From positions 1 through 64,000 of the forward strand of contig JACJYY010000003.1 in assembly GCA_020635875.1 (NCBI GenBank): DNA of 64,000 nucleotides. Reading direction: 5' to 3'. A program made the translations under genes and the position numbers. The notes under the pieces are model-generated. The model was not told the DNA's origin. It searched no databases and worked only from the letters and a program-made list of their open reading frames with translations. This document shows, one piece after another, positions 25,179 through 32,836 of this stretch (positions are counted from its first letter, which is position 1; each line of letters begins with the position of its first letter). The DNA is from Flavobacteriales bacterium. GTDB lineage: Bacteria > Bacteroidota > Bacteroidia > Flavobacteriales > Flavobacteriaceae.

Positions 25179-25667
25179 GAGACCTAACGACCTGCTAAAC
25201 GCAGTTCTATAATTTTAGCGTAAATATAAGTAATTTGGATAGTGGTTATCCGATTATTTAGACTTCCGCTTAAAATCGGATAATCACTTGTCCAATAGCT
25301 AACGGAGTTAGCGTTTATTGGTCAAATTACGATTATTGGGAGCAAAAATTATAGAGCCAAATTGCGTTTGAGCTACTGATGAGGCACGTTTTCCCTCGAT
25401 GGGCAGCTAAAGCTGAATATCGAGGGTAGTGCTTAAGCAATTTGGTTTAGCAGGTCGATGAAGCACATTTCTTTTGTAGTGGGATTTTGCGCAGCAAAAT
25501 AGAGCGACAAAAGTCAGCTTTAGCTGAATGTGCTTCATCGGTTGGGTATATGAAACGTTTGGCATTTCAAAGCGATTTCCTTTCAAACCGTTGCAATGTT
25601 TATTAAATGTAACCACCTTAAAATTAGCACTTACCGCCAAATGTTTTATATACCGTGTTATAGGGCG
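25179..25667 (-). repeat. attC-like site of the nuclease cassette (enlarged by the structured repeat)
   Basis: On the minus strand it opens with CGCCCTATAAC (25667-25657), just after the nuclease stop. Arms TATATAAAACATTTGGC and GCCAAACGTTTCATATA then face each other across about 80 bp. After the second arm comes copy 2 of the structured repeat, ending at the core GTTAGGTCTC (25188-25179), which fits GTTRRRY exactly. If the repeat is removed, the hairpin arm joins the core directly and gives an attC of normal proportions. Confidence 0.55.
25188..25540. repeat. Structured repeat copy 2
   Basis: Same length as copy 1 and almost identical (scattered single-base differences such as AATTTGGATAG for AATTTGAATAG and TTGCGCAGC for TTGCGTAGC). 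The 270-bp core 25188-25457 has the same 13-bp terminal inverted repeats. The palindromic arm ends at 25540, followed by a sequence different from copy 1. The boundaries of identity therefore define the element. Confidence 0.75.
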
Positions 25668-25676
25668 TTTTTCTTG

Positions 25677-26690
25677 TCATTTTATTATATCACGTAAAAA
25701 AGTCAAATAGTCGGTAAGAGTTTTTACAACGGTTTCCTTGTCTAAAGTTTCATTGTCTGCACCTAACCAATTTTCTCTGTCCACAACGGTAACTGTCATA
25801 TAATTTCCGCTTCCAAATCTATCTGGTCGTCTTATATTATTAAGACCAAATTCATTTGCCTTTGTTATAATCAAGTCGTGAAGTTGGTTGCGAACTTCAC
25901 CACGTGTCATATCTTCGGGAAGCTCTACTTCTTCGGGGTCTGTTGATACTTTAAAACAAAGTTTTCCTTCTTCAAGTTGTAAGTATGCAGGATAGTCGCC
26001 CCAGTAATCCCAATTTAAAACTGCGTTCCAAAAACCTCCGTTGGGATTATTTACATAGTTCCAATTTATAATTGGTATTTGCTTTTCAAGAAATTGAAAA
26101 AAACCTTGCCAATCATTACCGTTCCAATCTTTAATCAACTTGTTTTCAAACTCATTATTTGATTTTTCAATTCTTGTCAGGCGTTCGTAAAAGTCCGTAA
26201 AAATATTGTTTGAAGTGTCTTTAAATTGAGTTAGCAAATTGATAAAATCAACTCTGCTAAATATTGAATATCCTTGTTGTTGAACCTGACTTAAACTATT
26301 TTGACTTTCGTTTCCAGTTTTAAGATAAATGCAAATCGGTTTTTCGTAATTATTGTTTATGCACCATTTTTCAGCCGTAGATTTATATTTTGCTAATTGT
26401 CCTTCGCGTTGCCCTGTATATGTTTTATCTTCAATGATTATTAAATACTTGTCATTTACTTCAGCCCAAACATCAATGTTTTCCCATTGTCTGCCAGCCT
26501 CAACTTTTGAAATTGGTTCGTTGAAGTCTAAAATTTGCTTTTGAATAAGTTGTGTTACAAAAGTCTTTCCACATTTATTAAGTAATGGGTTAGCTGATTG
26601 ATATTTATCGTCAGCAAATTGTAATAGCCAAGTGATAAAAGCATCTTGGCTAAGTTCTTTGGTCGCTATGTCAAATATGTTTGGTCTCAT
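25677..26690 (-). CDS. PD-(D/E)XK nuclease-superfamily protein
   Basis: 337 residues from the ATG at 26690 (MRPNIFDIATKELSQDAFIT). The frame is open further upstream to 26831, but that would overlap the neighbouring gene by 137 bp, while 26690 leaves a 4-bp gap. The N-terminal half shows the nuclease fold signature: NIDVWAEVNDKYLIIIEDKTYTG supplies D, then E-x-K in IEDK, followed by a helix and QLAKYKSTAEKW. The C-terminal half (EVELPEDMTRGEV to YLTFLRDIIK) is unassigned. Similar proteins occur near phage defence genes; a defence role is speculation. It shares a cassette with an SH3-domain membrane protein. Confidence 0.7.
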   Translation of the reverse strand: MRPNIFDIATKELSQDAFITWLLQFADDKYQSANPLLNKCGKTFVTQLIQKQILDFNEPISKVEAGRQWENIDVWAEVNDKYLIIIEDKTYTGQREGQLAKYKSTAEKWCINNNYEKPICIYLKTGNESQNSLSQVQQQGYSIFSRVDFINLLTQFKDTSNNIFTDFYERLTRIEKSNNEFENKLIKDWNGNDWQGFFQFLEKQIPIINWNYVNNPNGGFWNAVLNWDYWGDYPAYLQLEEGKLCFKVSTDPEEVELPEDMTRGEVRNQLHDLIITKANEFGLNNIRRPDRFGSGNYMTVTVVDRENWLGADNETLDKETVVKTLTDYLTFLRDIIK

Positions 26691-26694
26691 TGTA

Positions 26695-27453
26695 TTAAGA
26701 AAGTTTGTCTTTTCGTGTGCTATTGAAATATCCCTTAAATGTCCCTTTTTCTGTTGTAAAAACGAAAGAATTGCTATCTGCGAAACGAGCTTTGTATGCA
26801 CTGCCGTATGAAACAAATGGTCGAAATACAAAATCTTTACCAGTGCTTTTTAATCGGCAGAGTATTACTTCTCCTTTGGTTGTAACTACCAAAAATCGAG
26901 AACGTTCATCTGTTGGGTTTTCTAAATCACAGTCAATAGCTTTTTCAAACCATTGAAATACAGGTGATTGCATTGTGCTCCTTTCTTTGCCTAAATAAAC
27001 TACACCGTTTTTTATCGATAAGTGATAACTGGTTACTTTTTTAGGTGCATTTTGGGCATGGGCTCTGCTTGATGCCTTGCTACCTCCAAAAAGACCTGAA
27101 AGAAAATCTGTTGCTTTTCGGATGAAATAGGCGATTATAACAAGTGTGATTAACCATCCGAAAAAAGAGCCTTCATCTTCGCTTTTTTCGTCTTTGGTGT
27201 TATTTTCAGTATTAATTTTACTTATGAATTTTGAGGAAACAAATCCTTGAAGTTCTTGTGTTTTGATTTCCGACCAATCTCCAGATTTTGAAACTTCAAC
27301 AACTTTTTCGTCAAGTTTTATTTGCCCAACTACATCGTATTTCGTGCCAGCTCCACTTCTGACATTAAGTACCTCTGTGTTTACCTTATATTCTGTTTGA
27401 GAAAAGGTTAATAAGCAAAATAAAAGAAAGCTATACGTGATTTTATTTTTCAT
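26695..27453 (-). CDS. SH3-domain membrane protein
   Basis: 252 residues. A signal peptide (MKNKITYSFLLFCLLTFS) is followed by a bacterial SH3 domain (VLNVRSGAGTKYDVVGQIKLDEKVVEV to GFVSSKFI, about 28-78). A transmembrane helix follows (SFFGWLITLVIIAYFIR, about 97-113). The remaining about 140 residues lie on the other side of the membrane and contain a compact beta-rich region (SYHLSIKNGVVYLGKERS, FVFTTEKGTFKGYF). SH3b domains usually bind peptidoglycan. First gene of the cassette; the nuclease starts 4 bp downstream, so a two-component unit is likely. The partner relation is inferred. Confidence 0.65.
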   Translation of the reverse strand: MKNKITYSFLLFCLLTFSQTEYKVNTEVLNVRSGAGTKYDVVGQIKLDEKVVEVSKSGDWSEIKTQELQGFVSSKFISKINTENNTKDEKSEDEGSFFGWLITLVIIAYFIRKATDFLSGLFGGSKASSRAHAQNAPKKVTSYHLSIKNGVVYLGKERSTMQSPVFQWFEKAIDCDLENPTDERSRFLVVTTKGEVILCRLKSTGKDFVFRPFVSYGSAYKARFADSNSFVFTTEKGTFKGYFNSTRKDKLS

Positions 27454-27574
27454 ACGCTTCTGTATTGGTTAAATAGTTTACAACGACGAGGCTATGAGTA
27501 GTGCGTGAATCGAAGGTGTAATCTTCGGTTAAGCACGGACAGTCGAAGCTCCGTTTGATGGTTTAAATTTATTA

Positions 27575-28587
27575 ACCTGAACTCGATTAATAAAACACGG
27601 CTAATTGGTTGGTTTTAACGGATTCGTATTTTAGCGATGGTTTCTTTGGTAAGAAATTATAGGCTATTATTCCCGCTATAAGATTTGATAAAAAGTTTGA
27701 AAATGATCGATGTCTAGAATGTTCCACTTGGCAAATGTTTTTGAGTTCATCATTAACGGTCTCAATTATAGAGCGTTTACGTAACAATATTTTATCGCTC
27801 ATTTCCATCAAACTATTTTTCATGTTATTTCGAATACTAGTGACTAACTGAATGCCATCAACAAATAATAATTGAGATAGTTTTTCACCAATATACCCTT
27901 TGTCTGCAAACAACTTCCCAAAAATTGCTTTCAAAAACCACTTCATTCTTTAATGGTTCTCGATCATCAACATTGGCTTGAGTTACAGCAAAACTCAATA
28001 ATTCTCCTTTGTCATTGATAATATGAAGCTTAAAACCATAGAGAGCAACCCATTTGTGGATTTTCCAGTTGTAGCAATTTCCGTCAAGAACTTTATTTGT
28101 ATTGATTCTTTTGTTTTTACAAACTCTAGTGGTGTTGAATCAACAAATGAAATACTGCAATGCATTACCAAACAACACGTTTAGCAAAAATAGTCATGGG
28201 CAAAAAACACTTTGCATGAGTTCTAAAAAACGATTATACAGAAACAGTTTTTGGGAACTCGTTTTGCCATATGTTTTTGAACATAAAAGATGTAATAATG
28301 TTTGAAAAACAACAAAAGCACTTAGATGAAAAAGTAAATAAATGGTAATCACTTCTGACTTGGACATCATAGGAGGACGCTTAGATGGTTTGCCTAGAAG
28401 AAAAGGCTGTGTGGTTTTATCAAAATCTTTACAAAACTCATCAACAATAGAAAAAATATCTGTAATTTTATCGAAGCAAATCATAAGGTATTATTTAGTT
28501 AAATATTTGAATTTCATAAACTTAAATATACTAAATTTTACCTTTTTTTGCTAACTATATATCACTAATTATTAATCGAGTTCAGGT
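27575..28587 (-). mobile_element. IS982-family insertion sequence (defective) with 19-bp ends and TATTA duplication
   Basis: Perfect 19-bp terminal inverted repeats: ACCTGAACTCGATTAATAA at 27575-27593 and its reverse complement at 28569-28587. The element is 1013 bp, the usual IS982 size. TATTA occurs directly before (27570-27574) and after (28588-28592). The intact paralogous repeat near 30650 has one TATTA at this point, which confirms the insertion and the 5-bp target duplication. The transposase is broken. Confidence 0.85.
27587..28484 (-). pseudogene. IS982 transposase, frameshifted
   Basis: The N-terminal piece (28484-28194) reads DKITDIFSIVDEFCKDF and KSEVITIYLLFHLSAFVVFQ, then LYNRFLELMQ. 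The C-terminal piece (27946-27587) reads KLFADKGYIGEKLSQLLFVDG and RKRSIIETVNDELKNICQVEHSRHRS; these are the DDE regions of IS982. The middle exists only in other frames (for example a plus-strand complement of 'INDKGELLSFAVTQ' near 28000). At least two frameshifts separate the pieces, so the enzyme is inactive. Confidence 0.8.
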
Positions 28588-28746
28588 TATTAATAAAAAT
28601 CGTCAAAGCGGAGCTTTGGCGTGTTGAGTTGTAATTAATTTCTTGCTTACCGAAATCTAGCATTGCGTATATGTCATGTTAGATACTGGCGTTATTGGTT
28701 TTTAACTTGTTTCTATGTATATAATCCTTTTATTCGGGTAAAAAAA

Positions 28747-28771
28747 AACTCCTTACGAGATATAAGGAGTT
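28747..28771 (-). terminator. Rho-independent terminator of the lipoprotein cassette
   Basis: AACTCCTTA (28747-28755) pairs with TAAGGAGTT (28763-28771). On the minus strand a run of eight T residues follows, giving a textbook terminator 20 bp after the stop of the downstream lipoprotein gene. A terminator inside a cassette would insulate downstream cassettes from upstream transcription. Confidence 0.85.
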
Positions 28772-28790
28772 TTGAAAAATTATTGTCAAC

Positions 28791-29264
28791 TTAGTTAGTA
28801 GTTTCTTTTGTGTCAGGATAAGTTAGATTATCATCAAGTATATCAAATGATAATGTGTTTCCTATTCTTGGGTTAGGAAATGTAAAATTCTTATAATACC
28901 GCCTTTCACCTCCATCTGATAGTTTTAAAAGAAAAGTTCCTGTGTTGGATAATAAGCCAACTGTTTCAATATTAGGACTCCATGTTGGTAAAGTTGTTTC
29001 GGAATACAAGACCCCTAGGTTAGAAACTTTAGAATTGACTGTTCTGGGAGGAATATGAACATTTACAACTAATGAGTCAGTAGGGATGAATTTATCATCA
29101 ATAAGAGCTCCTACATATATGATTGCACTTGTAAATTCTTTATCAGTTAGATTTAAAATACTAAAGTTTCTTGCTGAGTAATCTGGTAATATGTCTAAAT
29201 TCTTATCACAAGAATAGATGCATATTGAAAATAACACTATTAGTTTAAATTTTAATATATTCAT
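28791..29264 (-). CDS. Small hypothetical lipoprotein
   Basis: 157 residues from ATG at 29264; an upstream TTG at 29294 would overlap the previous gene and spoil the signal. MNILKFKLIVLFSICIYSC is a lipoprotein signal with the lipidated Cys at 19. The mature part is beta-rich (for example TVNSKVSNLGVLYSE, TGTFLLKLSDGGERRYYKNFTF) with no family I recognise. The start lies 1 bp after the stop of the larger lipoprotein, so the two are co-translated and probably act together, for example as effector and immunity protein or as a surface pair; this is speculation. Confidence 0.6.
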   Translation of the reverse strand: MNILKFKLIVLFSICIYSCDKNLDILPDYSARNFSILNLTDKEFTSAIIYVGALIDDKFIPTDSLVVNVHIPPRTVNSKVSNLGVLYSETTLPTWSPNIETVGLLSNTGTFLLKLSDGGERRYYKNFTFPNPRIGNTLSFDILDDNLTYPDTKETTN

Positions 29265-29265
29265 C

Positions 29266-30450
29266 TTATTTAGTCTTGTTTGAAAAATATACAACTGTAT
29301 TCGAATTTGTTGCTAAAATAGCTTGTGTTGTTAGGTTTGTTCTTTGATTTTCAGGAAAAAAACTGTTTTTATCAATAAACTTACCATTATTTGTTAGTAT
29401 AATGGCTTGAATAACTAACATCTCAACTGGAGGTAATGCTAATCCCGTTGTTACACCTAATGTGGTTGAGTACCCAGTAGAAAAATTCCAAACTTGTCGT
29501 CCAATATGATTATTGTGAAAATCCATATACATTCCATCAATTTCATTGCCTCCACAAATTTCATTGCTGTTTCCAGCATCTTCTGCAAATAAAAGTCTTG
29601 GGTGCTTTGAAGATAAAGTTAAATAAAAATGACATAAAAAAGCACTAAAAGTAACATGTCTAAAAGCGTCTTTTTTTGTGTTATTGTCGTCGTATCTGTC
29701 ATACAATGACTCTGAATATGCAATTGAACCAATGATAGCAGAAGTAGTAGCAATTGAGTTCCTAATATAATCATGGGGGTATTTTAGATTGTTAATGATG
29801 CATTTAACTCTTTCAAGCCCCTCATCAATACTTCGGTTAGATTTGTTAAGATTATTCTCTGTAGAATTAGTATTGGCTATTTCAGATAAGACTTCGTAAT
29901 CTAAATTTTGAGCGTAGTATTCATCTATGGTTTCAATATTATTGTTTATCTGTTGTTCGGTCAATGTAGGGAAGTCTTTTTTAATCATATCGATATTGAT
30001 TTCCTCAGAAGCTTTTTTGTTATAATTTCTTGAAGCTGAAATTTCATTAATATCTATTGATTTTGCATGTTTTTTCATATCCTCTAAAGTCATATAATTA
30101 TAAGGAAAATCAGATAAAACTTTTTCTGCTGCTTCTAATATAATTTCAGGATTAGGCAATTCACTTTCAGTAAATCGTCCAGCCATACCTCTTTCAGCAA
30201 ATACTTCTTGTCTTTTTTTATTGTAGAACTGCTTTAGATTGTCATCAGTGTGTTCGGTAGTTAATTCATCAACAGGAGTACTAAAACGATGTTTTACGGG
30301 TAGTCCTTTGAAGTCGATTAACCCTTCTGTTTCGGTGTTTTTTTGTGTTTTTTCGGTTGTGTTGTTTTCTAAATCATCACTTTCGCAAGATTGAAAGGAG
30401 AATGAAGCAACGAGTAACACAGTAAGAATACCTGTTTTTAACAAATTCAA
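29266..30450 (-). CDS. Lipoprotein with a DUF6973-like domain
   Basis: About 394 residues from TTG at 30450 (NLLKTGILTVLLVASFSFQSC, a lipoprotein signal). The frame is open to a TTG at 30495, but the promoter box TACGTTTG lies at 30482-30475, so transcription should begin after 30475 and the shorter start is preferred. The C-terminal domain has KKDAFRHVTFSAFLCHFYL, AEDAGN and MDFHNNHIGRQVW, the H...HNN-x-x-G-R pattern I associate with DUF6973-type domains. The conserved His and Asp residues suggest a metal or catalytic site. The N-terminal 200 residues are helical and polar. Possibly a surface toxin or enzyme; unknown. Confidence 0.6.
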   Translation of the reverse strand: MNLLKTGILTVLLVASFSFQSCESDDLENNTTEKTQKNTETEGLIDFKGLPVKHRFSTPVDELTTEHTDDNLKQFYNKKRQEVFAERGMAGRFTESELPNPEIILEAAEKVLSDFPYNYMTLEDMKKHAKSIDINEISASRNYNKKASEEINIDMIKKDFPTLTEQQINNNIETIDEYYAQNLDYEVLSEIANTNSTENNLNKSNRSIDEGLERVKCIINNLKYPHDYIRNSIATTSAIIGSIAYSESLYDRYDDNNTKKDAFRHVTFSAFLCHFYLTLSSKHPRLLFAEDAGNSNEICGGNEIDGMYMDFHNNHIGRQVWNFSTGYSTTLGVTTGLALPPVEMLVIQAIILTNNGKFIDKNSFFPENQRTNLTTQAILATNSNTVVYFSNKTK

Positions 30451-30474
30451 TTTGTACTTTTTTAGATTGAAATA

Positions 30475-30482
30475 CAAACGTA
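30475..30482 (-). promoter_or_regulatory. -7 promoter box inside the two-lipoprotein cassette
   Basis: The minus strand reads TACGTTTG, a perfect TAnnTTTG, 25 bp before the preferred TTG start at 30450 and about 70 bp inside the cassette core site. The cassette therefore appears to carry its own promoter and terminator. Confidence 0.5.
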
Positions 30483-30554
30483 TTGTATTAGGCAAGAAAA
30501 TTAATAGATATTAACTTGAGTTTAACAAAATTTATAGTTTCTTTTTTCAAGCTT

Positions 30555-30750
30555 GTATCTAACGTCTGGGCTATGAGTAGTGCGTGAATCGAAGGTGCAA
30601 TCTTCGGTTAAGCACGTCCAGCCAAAGCTCCGTTTGATGGTTTAAATTTATTAATAAAAATCGTCAAAGCGGAGCTTTGGCGTGTAGAATTGTAACTGAT
30701 TAATTGTTTACCGAAATCCAGCATTACTCATGAGGTTATGTTAGCTATAG
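30555..30750 (-). repeat. Intact long attC-like hairpin
   Basis: On the minus strand it runs from CTATAGCTAAC (30750-30740) to the core GTTAGATAC (30563-30555, exact GTTRRRY). Paired segments in order: CTCATGAGTAATGC with GCACTACTCATAG, GGATTTCGGTAA with TTAACCGAAGATT, and CGCCAAAGCTCCG with CGGAGCTTTGGC. Unpaired single bases lie on one side, the feature integrases use to recognise attC strands. The other copy of this family is at 27476-28686. The stop codon of the upstream cassette gene lies inside the first core site. Confidence 0.6.
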
Positions 30751-31239
30751 TATATCATAGTTTCTGAATTTTTCCCATAGTAAATCAGCAAAGACATCAG
30801 CTGCATCTTCAATACTACTAATTTTCCATTCTTGATGTGTATTTCCTCTTTCCTGGTCAATTATTTTATCCTTTAAAATCCATATTCCATCCTCTTTTGG
30901 GTTACTAGCGTTTTCAATCTTTCTTTTATCAATGTACCCTGTGTCAATCAGGTGTGTACAAATTTCTTTCTTTGAAATAGTAATATAATTCTTTAATAAT
31001 TTTACAGGAACACCTTTGTCCTTATGAGTTGAGACTAATTCGCCGATTGGAGTTAAATTTCCAGTTAGAAGTATTTCTAGTTGTGTTTTTTTATCAAGTT
31101 CAGGATAATTTATGCTTTGATGAGCATTACATATTTCATCAATTAAATCCTTTGTCTTTTTATTTTTTGTTCGGTTTGAGAAGAATCTATAGGTCACAAC
31201 TATAAAAATTAATGCAAGTAAAATCAGTAATTTTTTCAT
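30745..31239 (-). CDS. Membrane-anchored hypothetical protein
   Basis: 164 residues. One N-terminal transmembrane helix (KKLLILLALIFIVVTYRFF) is followed by a basic stop-transfer (SNRTKNKKTK), so the body is probably cytoplasmic or periplasmic depending on topology. The rest is charged and helical, with ENASNPKEDGIWILKDK and a C-terminal amphipathic helix (EDAADVFADLLWEKFRNYD). No family recognised. It is the single gene of its cassette: the start is 11 bp inside one core site and its TAG stop (30745-30747) lies within the next. Seventeen bases at the two ends of the cassette are inverted copies with one mismatch. Confidence 0.55.
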   Translation of the reverse strand: MKKLLILLALIFIVVTYRFFSNRTKNKKTKDLIDEICNAHQSINYPELDKKTQLEILLTGNLTPIGELVSTHKDKGVPVKLLKNYITISKKEICTHLIDTGYIDKRKIENASNPKEDGIWILKDKIIDQERGNTHQEWKISSIEDAADVFADLLWEKFRNYDIL

Positions 31240-31250
31240 CGATATATTAT

Positions 31251-31543
31251 AGCTAACGACCTGCTAAACGCAGTTCTATAATTTTAGCGTAAATATAAGT
31301 AATTTGAATAGTGGTTATCCGATTATTTAGACTTCCGCTTAAAATCGGATAATCACTTGTCCAATAGCTAACGGAGTTAGCGTTTATTGGTCAAATTACG
31401 ATTATTGGGAGCAAAAATTATAGAATCAAATTGCGTTTGAGCTACTGATGTGGCACGTTTTCCCTCGATGGGCAGCTCAAGCTGGATATCGAGGGAAGTG
31501 CTTAAGCAATTTGGTTTAGCAGGTCGATGAAGCACATTTCTTT
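31251..31543. repeat. Structured repeat copy 3, truncated
   Basis: The 270-bp core (31257-31526) has the same length and the same 13-bp inverted ends as copies 1 and 2, with a few substitutions. The palindromic arm is identical for only 17 bp and then breaks at 31544. The next 42 bp (to the IS end at 31586) are unrelated, so a deletion or rearrangement removed the rest of this attC-like site. AGCTAAC at 31251-31257 is the core that starts the neighbouring cassette. Confidence 0.75.
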
Positions 31544-31656
31544 CCTGAGTTCCGCGCTGGGACACCCAAATTAAAAATTGAGGCTTAATGGACATTTATT
31601 AGGCTAAAATCTTCGAGAAGGCTTATTGTGATTAGCTTTGCAGCAAATCAAAGGTT

Positions 31657-32576
31657 ATGAATAAAAAAAGTGCTTTTATTGTGGTACTCATTTTACGAAG
31701 AAAAACGGAGTTGTAAAAGGTGTTCAATTATACAAATGCTCTCATTGTGGTAAGCAATTTTTGGGTGGAAACCGACTTGATAGTGACATTCTTTGGAAAG
31801 ACTATGTAGAAGGAAAACAAACCTATTTACAGCTATCACGGAAACACGGATGTTCTGTAAAAACAATTCAAAGAAAGCTAGATACAATTACTGTTAAAAA
31901 TGATCTCAAGAATAAGAAAGCAAGAAAAGTAGTTGTTCTAATGGACACCACTTATTGGGGACGGAATTTTGGCGTTATGCTTTTCAAAGATGCCCTGACG
32001 AAAGAAAATCTGCTGAAATATTATGTCAGAAATGAGTCAAACGCTCTTTATCTTCAGGGAATCAACCAATTGAAATCTTACGGTTTTCAAGTCATCGGAA
32101 TTGTGTGTGATGGCAGAAAAGGACTTATCCAATTGTTTAAAGACATTCCTGTTCAGATGTGCCAGTTTCATCAATCTGCCATTATTCGCAGATATTTGAC
32201 AAAAAAGCCTAAGCTCAAAGCAGCGCAAGAACTCATGGAAGTGGTTGATTTGATGAAACAAACAGACAAAGACAGTTTTGTAGGAGCATTAGGATTGTGG
32301 TTTGAAAAATGGTCAGATTTCCTAAACGAAAGAACCATAAACCCTATTACAAAGAAATCCAATTATACTCATAAAAGACTCCGAAGTGCCTATAGAAGCC
32401 TAAAAACCAATCTTCCTTGGCTCTTTATCTGGTATGATAATATTGAACTTGAAATCCCCAATACAACCAATGCGATTGACGGTCACTTTGCTGATTTAAA
32501 GAACAAACTTCGAAACCACAACGGATTAACTGTCGAAAGAAAAAAGAAATTCATAGATGAGTTTTTAAAGGCATGA
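31657..32576 (+). pseudogene. IS256-like transposase with an N-terminal frameshift at an A7 run
   Basis: The main frame (from 31761 or earlier) encodes VVVLMDTTYWGRNFGVML, IGIVCDGRKGLIQLF, PVQMCQFHQSAIIRRYL and NTTNAIDGHFADLKNKLRNH, typical of IS256-type DDE enzymes. Upstream in the same frame is a zinc ribbon, KKCFYCGTHF...YKCSHCGKQF, closed by a TAA. The natural ATG at 31657-31659 is in another frame. One extra A in the AAAAAAA run at 31663-31669 would join ATG-AAT-AAA-AAA-AAG-TGC into the zinc ribbon. So either one base was lost, or slippage on the A run restores the frame. Confidence 0.7.
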
Positions 32577-32591
32577 AGACCTCTAAAAACA

Positions 32592-32622
32592 CCAATGGAC
32601 TACAAAAAAAGTAGTCCATTGG
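32592..32622 (+). terminator. Hairpin after the IS transposase
   Basis: CCAATGGACTAC (32592-32603) pairs perfectly with GTAGTCCATTGG (32611-32622) around seven A. It lies 16 bp after the stop. Only a short T-run follows at some distance, so termination is likely but not certain. Confidence 0.5.
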
Positions 32623-32836
32623 ATTGACATTTTTGTCGGTCATCTATAGTATCCCTATCCAAGTTGCTCTCCAGCAGAGCTTGTTTCCGTTTGTACAGAT
32701 AAACAAAATTGGAACAATAATTTTTTAAACACAAAAAATGGCAAAAAATAGAGCCTAATAAATGTCCATTAGAGAGAATCGTCTAAAAAATAGCCTAATT
32801 TTTGTCCATTACACCAAAACTCTGGTTTTTTTGTGA

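Larger units (their letters stand above)
27476..28686 (-). repeat. attC-like site of the two-lipoprotein cassette, interrupted by IS982
   Basis: With the IS (27575-28587) and one copy of the TATTA duplication removed, about 193 bp remain. On the minus strand this runs from GTATCTAAC (28686-28678) through GCAATGCTAGATTTCGGTAA and CACGCCAAAGCTCCGC, back along CGGAGCTTCGAC, CTTAACCGAAGATT and GCACTACTCATAG to the core GTTGTAAAC (27484-27476). It is the same family as the intact site at 30555-30750 and folds into one long imperfect hairpin. Confidence 0.6.
31586..32770 (+). mobile_element. IS256-like (zinc-binding variant) insertion sequence
   Basis: Perfect 20-bp terminal inverted repeats: TAATGGACATTTATTAGGCT at 31586-31605 and its reverse complement at 32751-32770. 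The size is 1185 bp. A further degenerate copy of the right end, AGCCTAATTTTTGTCCATTA, lies at 32791-32810, so either the true end is there or a second element once adjoined. No clear target duplication was found. One frameshifted transposase gene fills the element. Confidence 0.8.

Noticed and set aside
25407..25640. Short frames inside the structured repeats (also 31377-31595)
   Set aside because: They cross the inverted ends, differ between copies and have no start context or homology.
26691..26831. Longer start of the PD-(D/E)XK nuclease
   Set aside because: It would overlap the SH3 gene by 137 bp; the ATG at 26690 leaves a 4-bp gap and begins a normal N-terminus.
28102..28305. Plus-strand frames within the IS982 element
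   Set aside because: Shadows of the broken transposase on the opposite strand.
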